Source: Candidatus Baldrarchaeota archaeon (GTDB lineage: Archaea; Asgardarchaeota; Baldrarchaeia; Baldrarchaeales; DXJG01). From it: a stretch of 41,933 nt of DNA. The position numbers and the translations under genes were made by a program. This document shows, piece after piece, positions 1 through 7,012 of the stretch. The notes under the pieces are model-generated. The model was not told the origin of the DNA, made no database searches, and was given only the letters and a program-made list of their open reading frames with translations. Every line of letters starts with the position of its first letter. The stretch's first letter is position 1. The stretch is taken from positions 1-41,933 of the forward strand of contig JAEOSG010000004.1 of assembly GCA_016840485.1 (NCBI GenBank). The letters are read 5' to 3'.

Positions 1-187
1 GGGGTAATAGATTAATTTGTTGCCACTGTTGATATTATCTATAGAGAAAATAATTGTTAAAATATTAATGATAGTGTTTATTAGTCTCGAATGTAAATGT
101 GAACTTAAAAAACAAGAAAAATCTTGATCACATATAAGTATTAAAAGTTACTTTAGTACACTGGTGTATTAGTGGAGGATATAAACA

Positions 188-511
188 ATGGGGAAAAAGG
201 AAAATGCCCAAAAAATGTTAGAATTTATTGAGGAAGCTTGGAAAAGTGCACCGTCAATAGTGTTAATGACTGATGATTATGTCTATGCACTATGGCCTCT
301 AGATGAAGAAAGAAAAACATGGAAGGAGGTTTCTTTTGTTTTTGAAGACGGATCATTAGAAATATCTGAACATCCTGCACACATAGCTTTGCAACTCTTT
401 ATCAAAGAAGTCTCTCTTGCCCTTCCAAACTATAAGAACGTTGTAATTGCTGCTGAAGACCGGGAGAAACTAAATAGAATACTAAAAAGGATAGAAGAGT
501 TTGTAGAGTAG
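188..511 (+). CDS. Conserved-looking small protein of unknown function
   Basis: This 107-residue soluble protein begins with an ATG preceded by a good ribosome site (GGAGG about 10 nt upstream, in tagtggaggatata). The N-terminal 20 residues and the C-terminal 30 residues are predicted to be charged amphipathic helices. The middle has beta-like segments (SIVLMTDDYVYALWPL, KEVSFVFEDGSLEISE), so a small alpha-beta fold is likely. There are no cysteine clusters, signal peptide or membrane segments. It ends 22 nt before the stop of the convergent SPFH gene. I do not recognise the family. The strong ribosome site and typical codon use support a real gene. Confidence 0.75.
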   Translation: MGKKENAQKMLEFIEEAWKSAPSIVLMTDDYVYALWPLDEERKTWKEVSFVFEDGSLEISEHPAHIALQLFIKEVSLALPNYKNVVIAAEDREKLNRILKRIEEFVE

Positions 512-532
512 GTCTCACGATACTAATAACAT

Positions 533-1471
533 TTACTCTTCACTGCTTGTAGAACTTGAAACTCCGCTTAGGAATTCTCTTATTGGAGCAATTAGTTGCA
601 TAAACTCTGCTGGGAATATGAATTTGGTCGAAGGACTTGCTCCAAGAGATTTCAATGTTTCTAGATATTGTAATGTCATTGTCTTATAGTCTATGTTCCT
701 TGCTACAGAATATATTTTGTCAAGCGCAGTTGCATAGCCTTCCGCTTTTAGTATTGCTGCTTGTCTTTCTCCTTCAGCTTCCAAGATCGTTGCTCTTCGT
801 TTACCCTCCGCTTTTAGTATTGCTGCTTGCTTTTCTCCCTCAGCGACTTTAATTGCTGCTTCTCTTTTACCATCTGCTTCGGTTACCATCGCTCTTCTAA
901 TTCTTTCAGCTTCCATTTGTTTAATCATCGCATCTTGTACTTGTTTTGGAGGATCTATCTCTCTTATTTCTACTGTTGTAACTTTTACTCCCCATCTTTC
1001 GGTAGCTTCGTCGAGTTTATCTCTAAGTACGGTATTGATGTACTCCCTCTTAGCCAATACGTCATCTAAAACTATGTCTCCAACTACGGCTCTTAATGTT
1101 GTTTGCGCAATTCCAACAGATGCCCCTTTAAAATCTTTTACCTTAATTACCGAATCTCTCGCGTCAACCACTTTGTAGTAAATTAGGACATCTATGTCAA
1201 CAGGGGCATTATCTTTCGTTATACATCTTTGCCTCGGTATTTCAAAAAAGTGTTCTCTCAGATCCACCTTCACTAATCGGTCAATTATAGGTATTAAGAA
1301 TATGATACCAGGTCCCTTTACCCCAGGTAATGCTCTTCCAAGTCTAAATATTACTCCCCTTTCATATTCTGCTAATACTCGTATGCTGGAAAGTAGTATT
1401 ACTACCACTATTATTAGGAGAAAGGCTATTACCCAAAGCCATGTACCCGATAATAAATTAAAAAGTTGCAT
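533..1471 (-). CDS. SPFH/stomatin-like (slipin) membrane protein
   Basis: This is a 312-residue stomatin/prohibitin-family protein that scaffolds membrane microdomains as large oligomers. One N-terminal membrane helix (about residues 8-30, WLWVIAFLLIIVVVILL) is followed by the SPFH domain, with the family signature EYERGVIFRLGR and RAVVGDIVLDDVLAKRE. A long alanine- and glutamate-rich coiled coil follows, with repeated AAILKAEG and ATILEAEG units. I chose the ATG at 1471 because GGGAGG lies 5 nt upstream of it. The longer form from 1501 would add ten residues that overlap this ribosome site. Slipins are often paired with an NfeD membrane protease, but no NfeD gene is adjacent here. Client proteins cannot be predicted. 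Confidence 0.95.
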   Translation of the reverse strand: MQLFNLLSGTWLWVIAFLLIIVVVILLSSIRVLAEYERGVIFRLGRALPGVKGPGIIFLIPIIDRLVKVDLREHFFEIPRQRCITKDNAPVDIDVLIYYKVVDARDSVIKVKDFKGASVGIAQTTLRAVVGDIVLDDVLAKREYINTVLRDKLDEATERWGVKVTTVEIREIDPPKQVQDAMIKQMEAERIRRAMVTEADGKREAAIKVAEGEKQAAILKAEGKRRATILEAEGERQAAILKAEGYATALDKIYSVARNIDYKTMTLQYLETLKSLGASPSTKFIFPAEFMQLIAPIREFLSGVSSSTSSEE

Positions 1472-1613
1472 TTTTTCCTCCCTTAAACCTAATTTTTGCA
1501 TTTAATGATATAAAGAAAGTTTCCTTTTTATCTTTTTTGTTAAAGCCTTTTATTTCGATGAACACTTTCATGGTGATGAATTTTAATACTAACCGTCAAA
1601 ATTAAATTACTGC

Positions 1614-1694
1614 GTGCTGGACGCCCTCTTCTCCTGCGTAGGTTCATCATACGGTTTAATATCTATCAGACGGCCGAGCAAGATCATCGGGCAC
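1614..1694. ncRNA. Possible structured RNA in the 330-nt gap after the SPFH gene
   Basis: This GC-rich island sits in an otherwise AT-rich intergenic gap (1472-1801). GTGC at 1614-1617 can pair with GCAC at 1691-1694. Inside are two hairpins with 4-bp stems and 9-nt loops: CGTA/TACG (1637-1653) and CCGA/TCGG (1674-1690). On the minus strand both loops begin with TGAT. The minus strand also carries ATGATGA- and CTGA-like boxes, but no complete C/D box set. On the plus strand the element ends GGGC-ACA like an H/ACA RNA, but I could not form a proper guide pocket. The strand and class are therefore unresolved. Confidence 0.35.
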
Positions 1695-1801
1695 AATTAA
1701 TTGCAACTTTTACTTGAATAAATTTTACTATCAAACTAGTTTTCATAAATTTTAAATCTAATATGCCAAAGTATGGTAATGATTTTGTGGAGGTTTAAAG
1801 A

Positions 1802-1945
1802 ATGCGAGATAAAATAATCGCATTGGTGTACATCTCAATCGCGCTTTCGCTAATTGGTATTGGACTGTCTACTGGAGAATTTGACATTATCTGGAAAACC
1901 GTTCAAGAGCATATAGATCGTATATTGGCTGGGCTGTCCTTATGA
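1802..1945 (+). CDS. 47-residue single-pass membrane mini-protein
   Basis: This small open frame begins with an ATG at 1802, with GGAGGT at 1789-1794, an excellent ribosome site. The product begins MRDKIIALVYISIALSLIG, so a short positively charged N-terminus leads straight into one hydrophobic helix (about residues 5-22). An amphipathic tail follows (residues 27-45). It ends 5 nt before the stop codon of the convergent zinc protein at 1951. I recognise no family. The ribosome site, the coherent membrane topology and the placement in an intergenic gap argue that it is translated. Confidence 0.65.
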   Translation: MRDKIIALVYISIALSLIGIGLSTGEFDIIWKTVQEHIDRILAGLSL

Positions 1946-1950
1946 TGTAA

Positions 1951-2184
1951 TTAGGTAAAGGGAAGGCCGTGTTTCCATTTTTCTACTTTTTTCATTCTTT
2001 TAAGCTGTTTTTTAATTTCTTTATAGTGTTTCTCACAGAGGTATACTCTTCTTGATGTTTTGATGTTTAGCTTTAGACCTATAGTCCGAATCGCTTCCTG
2101 TACTTTGTCTATGGATAACGAATGTAATGCTCGCTCGTTACATCCAATTACGCTGCAATTGACCCCCTTTTTTATTTTACCCAA
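1951..2184 (-). CDS. Small zinc-binding protein, function unknown
   Basis: This basic protein of 77 residues has four apparent zinc ligands: two cysteines in NCSVIGC (residues 10-15) and CEKH near residue 50. That spacing resembles a treble-clef or zinc-ribbon finger. The C-terminus is lysine-rich, which suggests nucleic-acid or ribosome binding. It is the last gene of a compact minus-strand operon (1951-5232) and starts 2 nt after the stop of the gene upstream. Small zinc proteins of this kind are common in archaea and are mostly uncharacterised, so I assign no function. Its link to the glycosyltransferase genes may be positional only. Confidence 0.75.
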   Translation of the reverse strand: MGKIKKGVNCSVIGCNERALHSLSIDKVQEAIRTIGLKLNIKTSRRVYLCEKHYKEIKKQLKRMKKVEKWKHGLPFT

Positions 2185-2186
2185 TA

Positions 2187-2867
2187 TTATTCCTCCTCGA
2201 CATTTTTAAATTCTTGCAAGATCCTTTTTTTCCAGTAAAGTAAATCTAGCAACAATTTTTTAGCTGTTTCCGTGTTAAGTCCGACATTGTGATCTTTTCT
2301 AAGACTATTAAGAATATTCAACCATTGCCCTGTCTTAATAGATATGTCTAATAGATTTTTCGCAGAGTTGCATGCCCTTTCTCGTAGTAGCGAAAGCGAG
2401 AAATATAACTCCTCCACATTCTTTTGGTTTAAAATCGACTGAATTGTCCTATCTATTTCTTTTATTACTCTAAAGATTTCTCTGAGTTTTTCTTTACTTT
2501 CCTCATTTAATTTTGAGAAGTTTTCTGCAAGACGTGAAATCTTATTTCCAATATTGCAGATTAAGCTTTTAGCTTCATTTATTTCTTTATATTTGCATGT
2601 TATTGTGAGTTGATTTGATTCTCTATAAAGCGAAAGGCTCATGGGCATCTTTTCTCGCTTTGAAATTTGAAAGTAGAGTTCACCGACTATTAAATTGCCC
2701 TTTTTTAATTTCTCAACTGTTTTTAGTATCTCAGCATCCAGTTGAGAAAGCGCAATGTAGGAAAGCATAAAAAGATCCTTTGGGCTAATTCCAGAACATT
2801 TTATTAACATTTTTGTTTCTGTGTTTTTTGATTCGGAATTTTTTATTTCAACATTGTTTCCATTCAT
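2187..2867 (-). CDS. Helical protein of unknown function
   Basis: This 226-residue soluble protein is predicted to be mainly alpha-helical from about residue 90 onward, with long stretches rich in Lys, Glu and Leu. The N-terminal half looks mixed alpha-beta (GELYFQISKR, NQLTITCKYKEI). No enzyme motif, signal peptide or membrane segment is visible. It starts directly after the stop codon of the two-helix membrane protein gene, so the two are translationally coupled and may act together. I do not recognise the family. Coupling to the lipid-linked sugar genes upstream suggests a peripheral envelope role, but that is inference only. Confidence 0.75.
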   Translation of the reverse strand: MNGNNVEIKNSESKNTETKMLIKCSGISPKDLFMLSYIALSQLDAEILKTVEKLKKGNLIVGELYFQISKREKMPMSLSLYRESNQLTITCKYKEINEAKSLICNIGNKISRLAENFSKLNEESKEKLREIFRVIKEIDRTIQSILNQKNVEELYFSLSLLRERACNSAKNLLDISIKTGQWLNILNSLRKDHNVGLNTETAKKLLLDLLYWKKRILQEFKNVEEE

Positions 2868-3116
2868 TTATGTACCTGCCTTTAGTGTCTTCCAGAAATA
2901 AATTTGTACAAGTTTGTTCCATAAATAAAGCCATATAAGGGCTAGTGTTCCAGAAGCTCCCACCTTAAAAATACCAATTAAAAACTGCATAGTGTATGAT
3001 TCAGAAGGATACGATATTGGGACAATAAATTTCCAAATAAAAACAAGACCCAGTAACATTGTAGCCCATACTAATGTTATTATACCAAGGATATTAAATA
3101 TGTGTCTGTAATTCAA
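2868..3116 (-). CDS. Small two-helix membrane protein
   Basis: This 82-residue protein has two clear membrane helices, about residues 9-31 (ILGIITLVWATMLLGLVFIW) and 45-67 (IGIFKVGASGTLALIWLYLW). It starts with TTG at 3116, only 3 nt after the stop of the phosphoglycosyltransferase gene, and ends directly before the next start codon, so it sits inside a tight operon. The second helix contains a GASG packing motif. It is likely an accessory subunit of the membrane enzyme next to it, but no family is recognised. Confidence 0.75.
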   Translation of the reverse strand: MNYRHIFNILGIITLVWATMLLGLVFIWKFIVPISYPSESYTMQFLIGIFKVGASGTLALIWLYLWNKLVQIYFWKTLKAGT

Positions 3117-3119
3117 TGT

Positions 3120-4124
3120 CTATAACCCCCAAGCGATTAGTAACGCGGTTAAAATAGCAAGCACTCCACTATATATAGATAAGAGAATAAATACTTTGAC
3201 TACTTCGTTCTCATAAAGAGGACCACCTGCTAAAATGAGCCTGGCAAGTGTTATTGGGGCTTTGGGATCTTTACTGGCTGCAAGTCTTCCATCAGCAAGT
3301 ACCTTGGTTGGTCGTGCTTTTATTTGTCTTCTTTCTAGAAGTCCTCCTATACTCGCTAAGCTATGAAAACCGTTCATGATATGCGGCATCATCGCGACTA
3401 CTGTTACTATTTCAAGTCTTCCCATTACAGCGATTGTTGCTATGGCTGCTCCGACTGTAAGTGAACCTACATCCCCAGAAAATATTTTTGCCGGATATTT
3501 ATTGTAGTAGAAGAAAGCAATTAGAGAGCCCAGTGTTATGGCGGATAATAAGATCCCGATATTAGAGCCCAGTATAATGGACGATATGAGAAGAGTTAAG
3601 AGAAGTATACTGCAAGTACCAGCCATGGAACCATTAAATACGTCTAGCATGTTTACAGCATTAGTCGACACTGCTAGACCTGCTACTATAAGTAATGGAT
3701 ACACTATGGTTAACCTTGTCTTTCCAATTATAGGAAACACCGGCCTTGGAACATATGTCCCAAAAATTATTATTGGTAAAGATGCCAATGCTGTTAAAGT
3801 TGGCTTCAATTTTGGGTTTAGGGGTTTAATATCGTCTATTGCTCCGACAATTCCTACTACTATAACCACTATTAAAAAAGTGATAAAAAACTTCGTTAGA
3901 TTGTTACATACTATGATGAGGAAAACTGTTGAAACAATGATAGAGATTAAAATACTTAATCCTCCCATTTCAGGTATTTCTGGTTTTTCGGGTTTGTGAA
4001 CGTCAATGCCCACGATGCCTTTTTCTTTGAACTTTCGAATTAGAAAAGGCACTAAAATGAAAGTTATGATAAAGGAAATAGTAAAGCCTGTTGCAGCATA
4101 TATTAAATCAGGAGCTGATATCAT
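3120..4124 (-). CDS. MraY/WecA/GPT-family phospho-sugar transferase
   Basis: This is a 334-residue polytopic membrane enzyme of glycosyltransferase family 4. Such enzymes move a sugar-1-phosphate from a UDP-sugar to a polyprenyl or dolichyl phosphate and so start N-glycan or cell-surface glycan synthesis. About ten membrane helices are visible. Family motifs appear in order: HKPEKPEIPEMGG (residues about 43-55), the Asp pair in VGAIDDIKPLNPKLKPT, NMLDVFNGSMAGT (the catalytic NxxDxxNG loop), FSGDVGSLTVGA, and the C-terminal loop HIMNGFHSLASIGGLLERR that reads the sugar. The DxFNG form is closest to the GPT (GlcNAc-1-P transferase) branch found in eukaryotes and archaea. It lies 16 nt after a DUF354 glycosyltransferase-like gene, in keeping with a glycan pathway. 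The donor sugar cannot be read from the sequence. Confidence 0.92.
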   Translation of the reverse strand: MISAPDLIYAATGFTISFIITFILVPFLIRKFKEKGIVGIDVHKPEKPEIPEMGGLSILISIIVSTVFLIIVCNNLTKFFITFLIVVIVVGIVGAIDDIKPLNPKLKPTLTALASLPIIIFGTYVPRPVFPIIGKTRLTIVYPLLIVAGLAVSTNAVNMLDVFNGSMAGTCSILLLTLLISSIILGSNIGILLSAITLGSLIAFFYYNKYPAKIFSGDVGSLTVGAAIATIAVMGRLEIVTVVAMMPHIMNGFHSLASIGGLLERRQIKARPTKVLADGRLAASKDPKAPITLARLILAGGPLYENEVVKVFILLSIYSGVLAILTALLIAWGL

Positions 4125-4140
4125 TTTATCATTCTCCTAT

Positions 4141-5232
4141 TCATAGTAACTTATTTAAACGTTTTTTTAATTCTTTTGCAATAACCTCGGCCGGATCTTC
4201 CATATGGTTTAATATTTTTAGTGCTCGTTCCTTATGGGAACTTAAAAATTTTTCTGCATTCTGTAAAATATTTAATGCTAATTTAACTGTCTTTTCTGGA
4301 TTTTTTACCCTATATATTAACTTTGCATTTACCAAGTAGCGTTCAACAAGTGTGGTTTTTCCTGGGAAACACGATATGACCGGTTTTCCCAGAAGAGCGG
4401 CTTCTATGTTCATTGTACCCCCCGCTCCTATAAATAAGCTGGAGTAGTATAGGAGACTAGCAGTGTCAATAGCATGTTCAGGAATTACAACATTTTCTGC
4501 TAATTTTTCCTTTAATACTTTTCTTTGCTCCTTGTACCTTGGTATAATTACTATTTGGACCTTGTTCTCTAAAAGTTTAAGCAATTTTTGTGCTATTTTT
4601 ATCGTAACTGGACAAATATTGGATATCTTTCCTCTAAGATAAGCCGCGTAAGCTTCTGTTGGTCTTATCGTGACAATCGGCTGTTTTAAGTTCAATTTTA
4701 AGTTCTTTAAGATTTCTGGATTTGGTTGAAAGTCCTTGATCCATGTAACGGGATCCAGTGCTCTATACTGAATGATAGCTTGTTTAGGTATTCCATATTT
4801 TTCCCAAACTTTTTTAGGGATTATTTTTGGTGTAAATAGTAATTTAGATAATGGAATTGTTAATCGAGCAACTGCTTCGGAATGAGGGGAGTCATTTACA
4901 CATACATGTGGTATGTTGAGCCCGTAGGCTACCCGTGCCGCTTCAGGAGATGAAAAAGATAAAGCTATGTCTGGTTCTATTTTTTCTATGTGACGAATTA
5001 GGAATAAAATTCTTTCAGTGCTTGCTAATAGTTTATCTTTAAGGCGGTAGCCTCCATGTTTACCGATTATTGGTATATTTAATCCCTTTAATTTTATGAG
5101 TTCACAAACCTCTTGATACTCTCTTGAAGTAAGAAAAACTTCAAAACCGTGTTCTTCTAGTTTTTTTGAAATTTTTGTGAGAAATAATAGTTGCTTCGGG
5201 GTAAGTACATCAATCCATATTTTGGTCAACAT
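4141..5232 (-). CDS. DUF354 family protein (GT-B-like glycosyltransferase)
   Basis: This 363-residue protein matches the archaeal/bacterial DUF354 family by its start (KIWIDVLTPKQLLFLTKISK) and by SFSSPEAARVAYGLNIPHVCVNDSPHSEAV. The fold resembles UDP-GlcNAc 2-epimerase and MurG-type GT-B enzymes. The C-terminal half has the nucleotide-sugar-like region LYYSSLFIGAGGTMNIEAALLGKPV. I chose the ATG at 5232 because it gives the family N-terminus and has GGTG about 6 nt upstream. A longer frame from 5262 would add ten residues. It is the first gene of a five-gene operon and is followed by a GPT-like transferase. It probably acts on or near the same lipid-linked sugar. The exact reaction is unknown for the family. 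Confidence 0.9.
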   Translation of the reverse strand: MLTKIWIDVLTPKQLLFLTKISKKLEEHGFEVFLTSREYQEVCELIKLKGLNIPIIGKHGGYRLKDKLLASTERILFLIRHIEKIEPDIALSFSSPEAARVAYGLNIPHVCVNDSPHSEAVARLTIPLSKLLFTPKIIPKKVWEKYGIPKQAIIQYRALDPVTWIKDFQPNPEILKNLKLNLKQPIVTIRPTEAYAAYLRGKISNICPVTIKIAQKLLKLLENKVQIVIIPRYKEQRKVLKEKLAENVVIPEHAIDTASLLYYSSLFIGAGGTMNIEAALLGKPVISCFPGKTTLVERYLVNAKLIYRVKNPEKTVKLALNILQNAEKFLSSHKERALKILNHMEDPAEVIAKELKKRLNKLL

Positions 5233-5360
5233 GACCACACCCATAAATTTTGAATCGTTCATGTGAGAGCAAGCATGATCGGAAGAATTCTTATAGTTTC
5301 TATTTTAGTTTTGACTTTATATACATTGGATGCCGATACTTAATTTTGAGGTGAGCAACT

Positions 5361-5615
5361 ATGTTCTTACTTATATTTATTCTCGTGGTGTTAACTATTT
5401 GGTTTCTCGATGCTATTGTAATAGCTATATCAAATGATGCTGTGACTCTGTTTATTTCCTGTATACCGTTTTTGGCATCTCTTTTTGTATTAAAAGTAGT
5501 TCTAAAAAATCTTGTGATTACTAGTTTAATTATAGGTAGTGTTTTGAATTTTTCCATTCTTCTCATATCTTTGATCATAGTAGTTAAGTGTTTGATGATT
5601 TTAACAAGTTCGTAG
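5361..5615 (+). CDS. Small hydrophobic membrane protein (84 residues)
   Basis: This ATG start has an archaeal ribosome site GAGGTGA 7 nt upstream, which selects this strand over a shadow frame on the other strand. Almost the whole protein is hydrophobic: helices at about residues 3-23, 27-47 and 53-78 give two or three membrane passes. A single acidic residue (LDAIVIA) lies in the first helix. It stands alone, divergent from the DUF354 operon and convergent with the hydrolase gene that ends 9 nt downstream. No family is recognised. Confidence 0.75.
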   Translation: MFLLIFILVVLTIWFLDAIVIAISNDAVTLFISCIPFLASLFVLKVVLKNLVITSLIIGSVLNFSILLISLIIVVKCLMILTSS

Positions 5616-5623
5616 CTCTCTTA

Positions 5624-6517
5624 TTAATGTTTTAATTTTGTTGCTATTCCTGCGATTTTTTCACCTTTGAATACATACATTACCTTTTTAATGTAAACTA
5701 GCAGTCCATTAAGGGGCGAAGTTATGTTGTTTTTGTTTTTTATTTCTCCTATTGGCGATTCTTCACTTATTTCTGATCCACAGAAGGATTTTGGTATGAA
5801 TAATCCATCTGTGGGTGCTCTTATTTCAACTATTCTTCCATAGAATTCCGGTTTACTTTCTAATTCATATCCTTGAATTATGCCCAGAGATGTAAGAAAA
5901 TTTAAGAGGGAATCTCTAACTCGCACTGCCGACTGTAGATCTACAGAACACTTGCCTCCCATTTCGATTATTATCGCTGGTATTCCTTCTCGGCTTGCTT
6001 CAACAAATAGCTGCCCACGTGTTCCTGTTGATTCGATAACGTAGGGTATTCCAACTTTATATGCAAGTGATTTAACGTAGCTAAACTCTCTATGTAAAGC
6101 AAGCACATACGGTATACACTCCTCTTCACAGGAGTGTAAGTCTATGATATAATCTGCCTGTATAGCTTGTTCCCATATTTCTGCAGCTAAACGTTCTGTG
6201 ACTGTTCCTTCCCTATTTCCTGGGAAGACCCTGTTCATGTCTAGACCGTCCATGGGTGAGTTGCGAGATTTACATCTAAAGGCTGGTGGATTTGCAACTG
6301 GTACTATAGTTATGCTTCCAAAAAGCTCCGTTTTACTAAGTTTTTCAATAAGATTTTCTGCTACGTAGACCCCAGTTTGTTCATTTCCATGAATCCCACT
6401 TATTACAAAAACATGCGGTTTCCCGTCTCCTAGCCTGAAAATAAATAAAGAAATTCCCTTCTCCACCTCTATTGTCTCCGACTCGATATTTGTATTTACA
6501 AATAGATGGTGAAGCAC
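5624..6517 (-). CDS. Succinylglutamate desuccinylase/aspartoacylase-like zinc hydrolase
   Basis: This 297-residue enzyme belongs to the AstE/AspA branch of M14 zinc carboxypeptidases. The zinc site is plain: HGNEQTG (His and Glu, about residues 44-47) and the third ligand in DYIIDLHSCEE (about residue 127). The substrate-binding stretch GLDMNRVFPG and the catalytic-Glu region PAIIIEMGGKC are also present. A beta-rich C-terminal domain (residues 225-297) is usual for the family. The start is GTG at 6517, with GGGAGGT about 8 nt upstream. Family members release an acyl group or amino acid from N-acyl amino acids, but sequence alone does not give the substrate. It is a single gene, divergent from TIP49 across a 495-nt gap that holds a structured element. 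Confidence 0.92.
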   Translation of the reverse strand: MLHHLFVNTNIESETIEVEKGISLFIFRLGDGKPHVFVISGIHGNEQTGVYVAENLIEKLSKTELFGSITIVPVANPPAFRCKSRNSPMDGLDMNRVFPGNREGTVTERLAAEIWEQAIQADYIIDLHSCEEECIPYVLALHREFSYVKSLAYKVGIPYVIESTGTRGQLFVEASREGIPAIIIEMGGKCSVDLQSAVRVRDSLLNFLTSLGIIQGYELESKPEFYGRIVEIRAPTDGLFIPKSFCGSEISEESPIGEIKNKNNITSPLNGLLVYIKKVMYVFKGEKIAGIATKLKH

Positions 6518-6575
6518 GAAGGAAACCTCCCAAAAATTCTCAATGTTAATTTGTAAAAGTAGTAAATTAAGGTTT

Positions 6576-6679
6576 GGCGGGCTCCGTCAAAAAACAGAAA
6601 CACGCCACAAATGCACAATATCAGTGGCGAGGGGGAGGAGGGGGGAGACCTACTCACACATTTGACGGAGCCTTTCGCC
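6576..6679 (-). ncRNA. Candidate structured RNA with C-rich core (element A)
   Basis: This 104-nt element lies between two divergent genes. A perfect 12-bp stem closes it (6580-6591 with 6661-6672), extended by GGCG/CGCC (6576-6579 with 6676-6679) across a 3-nt bulge. Inside is a second hairpin, CGCCAC/GTGGCG (6603-6608 with 6624-6629). Between them is a 20-nt strand asymmetry: all purines on the plus strand (6629-6648), hence all pyrimidines with CCCUCCUCCCC on the minus strand. A related element lies at 11718-11811, with a different but equally well-paired stem and the same core. I infer transcription of the minus strand by analogy with that element. The rest of the gap (6518-7012) shows only the TIP49 promoter. 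Confidence 0.5.
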
Positions 6680-6955
6680 CTATACTGGCCTTCTTCTCAC
6701 GCTTCCACTCTAATAGTATGTAGCCATATATAAATTTAAGCTTTGCTTTAAAAACTTTGATTAAAATTATTAAAATTTTTATTTTATTTTTAGAATATAT
6801 GTTTCATCTATACAACCATGTCAACACAATCAAAAATCTTTCTTTGTAAAAAAGAAATGTCATTATAGACTTTGACTATAATGAAGAGACTAAGAATGAA
6901 AATTTTTCTCTACGTGATCCTAAACTTTTTGAGAACTAATATTATCAACGTGAAC

Positions 6956-6962
6956 TTTAAAT
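6956..6962 (+). promoter_or_regulatory. TATA box of the TIP49 gene
   Basis: The sequence ctTTAAATttt lies about 55 nt before the GTG start of the TIP49 gene and matches the archaeal TATA consensus. Transcription would begin near 6985, leaving a short leader with the AGGAGGG ribosome site at about 7000. Confidence 0.5.
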
Positions 6963-7012
6963 TTTGAACGTTGTTTCTAATAGTAGTTATTGGATGACAG
7001 GAGGGTTGTGAG

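Noticed and set aside
637-852. Hydrophobic plus-strand frames within the SPFH gene
   Set aside because: They are antisense to the Ala/Glu/Lys repeat region of the slipin, which reads as Leu/Phe/Cys-rich chance frames on the other strand.
1614-1694. tRNA gene
   Set aside because: No T-loop GGTTCRA with matching stem or acceptor stem could be formed. No tRNA was found anywhere in the window.
6576-6679. MITE or insertion-sequence end
   Set aside because: Elements A and B have different terminal repeats and no flanking target duplications. Conserved pairing with changed sequence fits RNA better than a transposon.
6878-6968. 28-codon open frame before TIP49
   Set aside because: It has no ribosome site and overlaps the predicted TATA box of TIP49.
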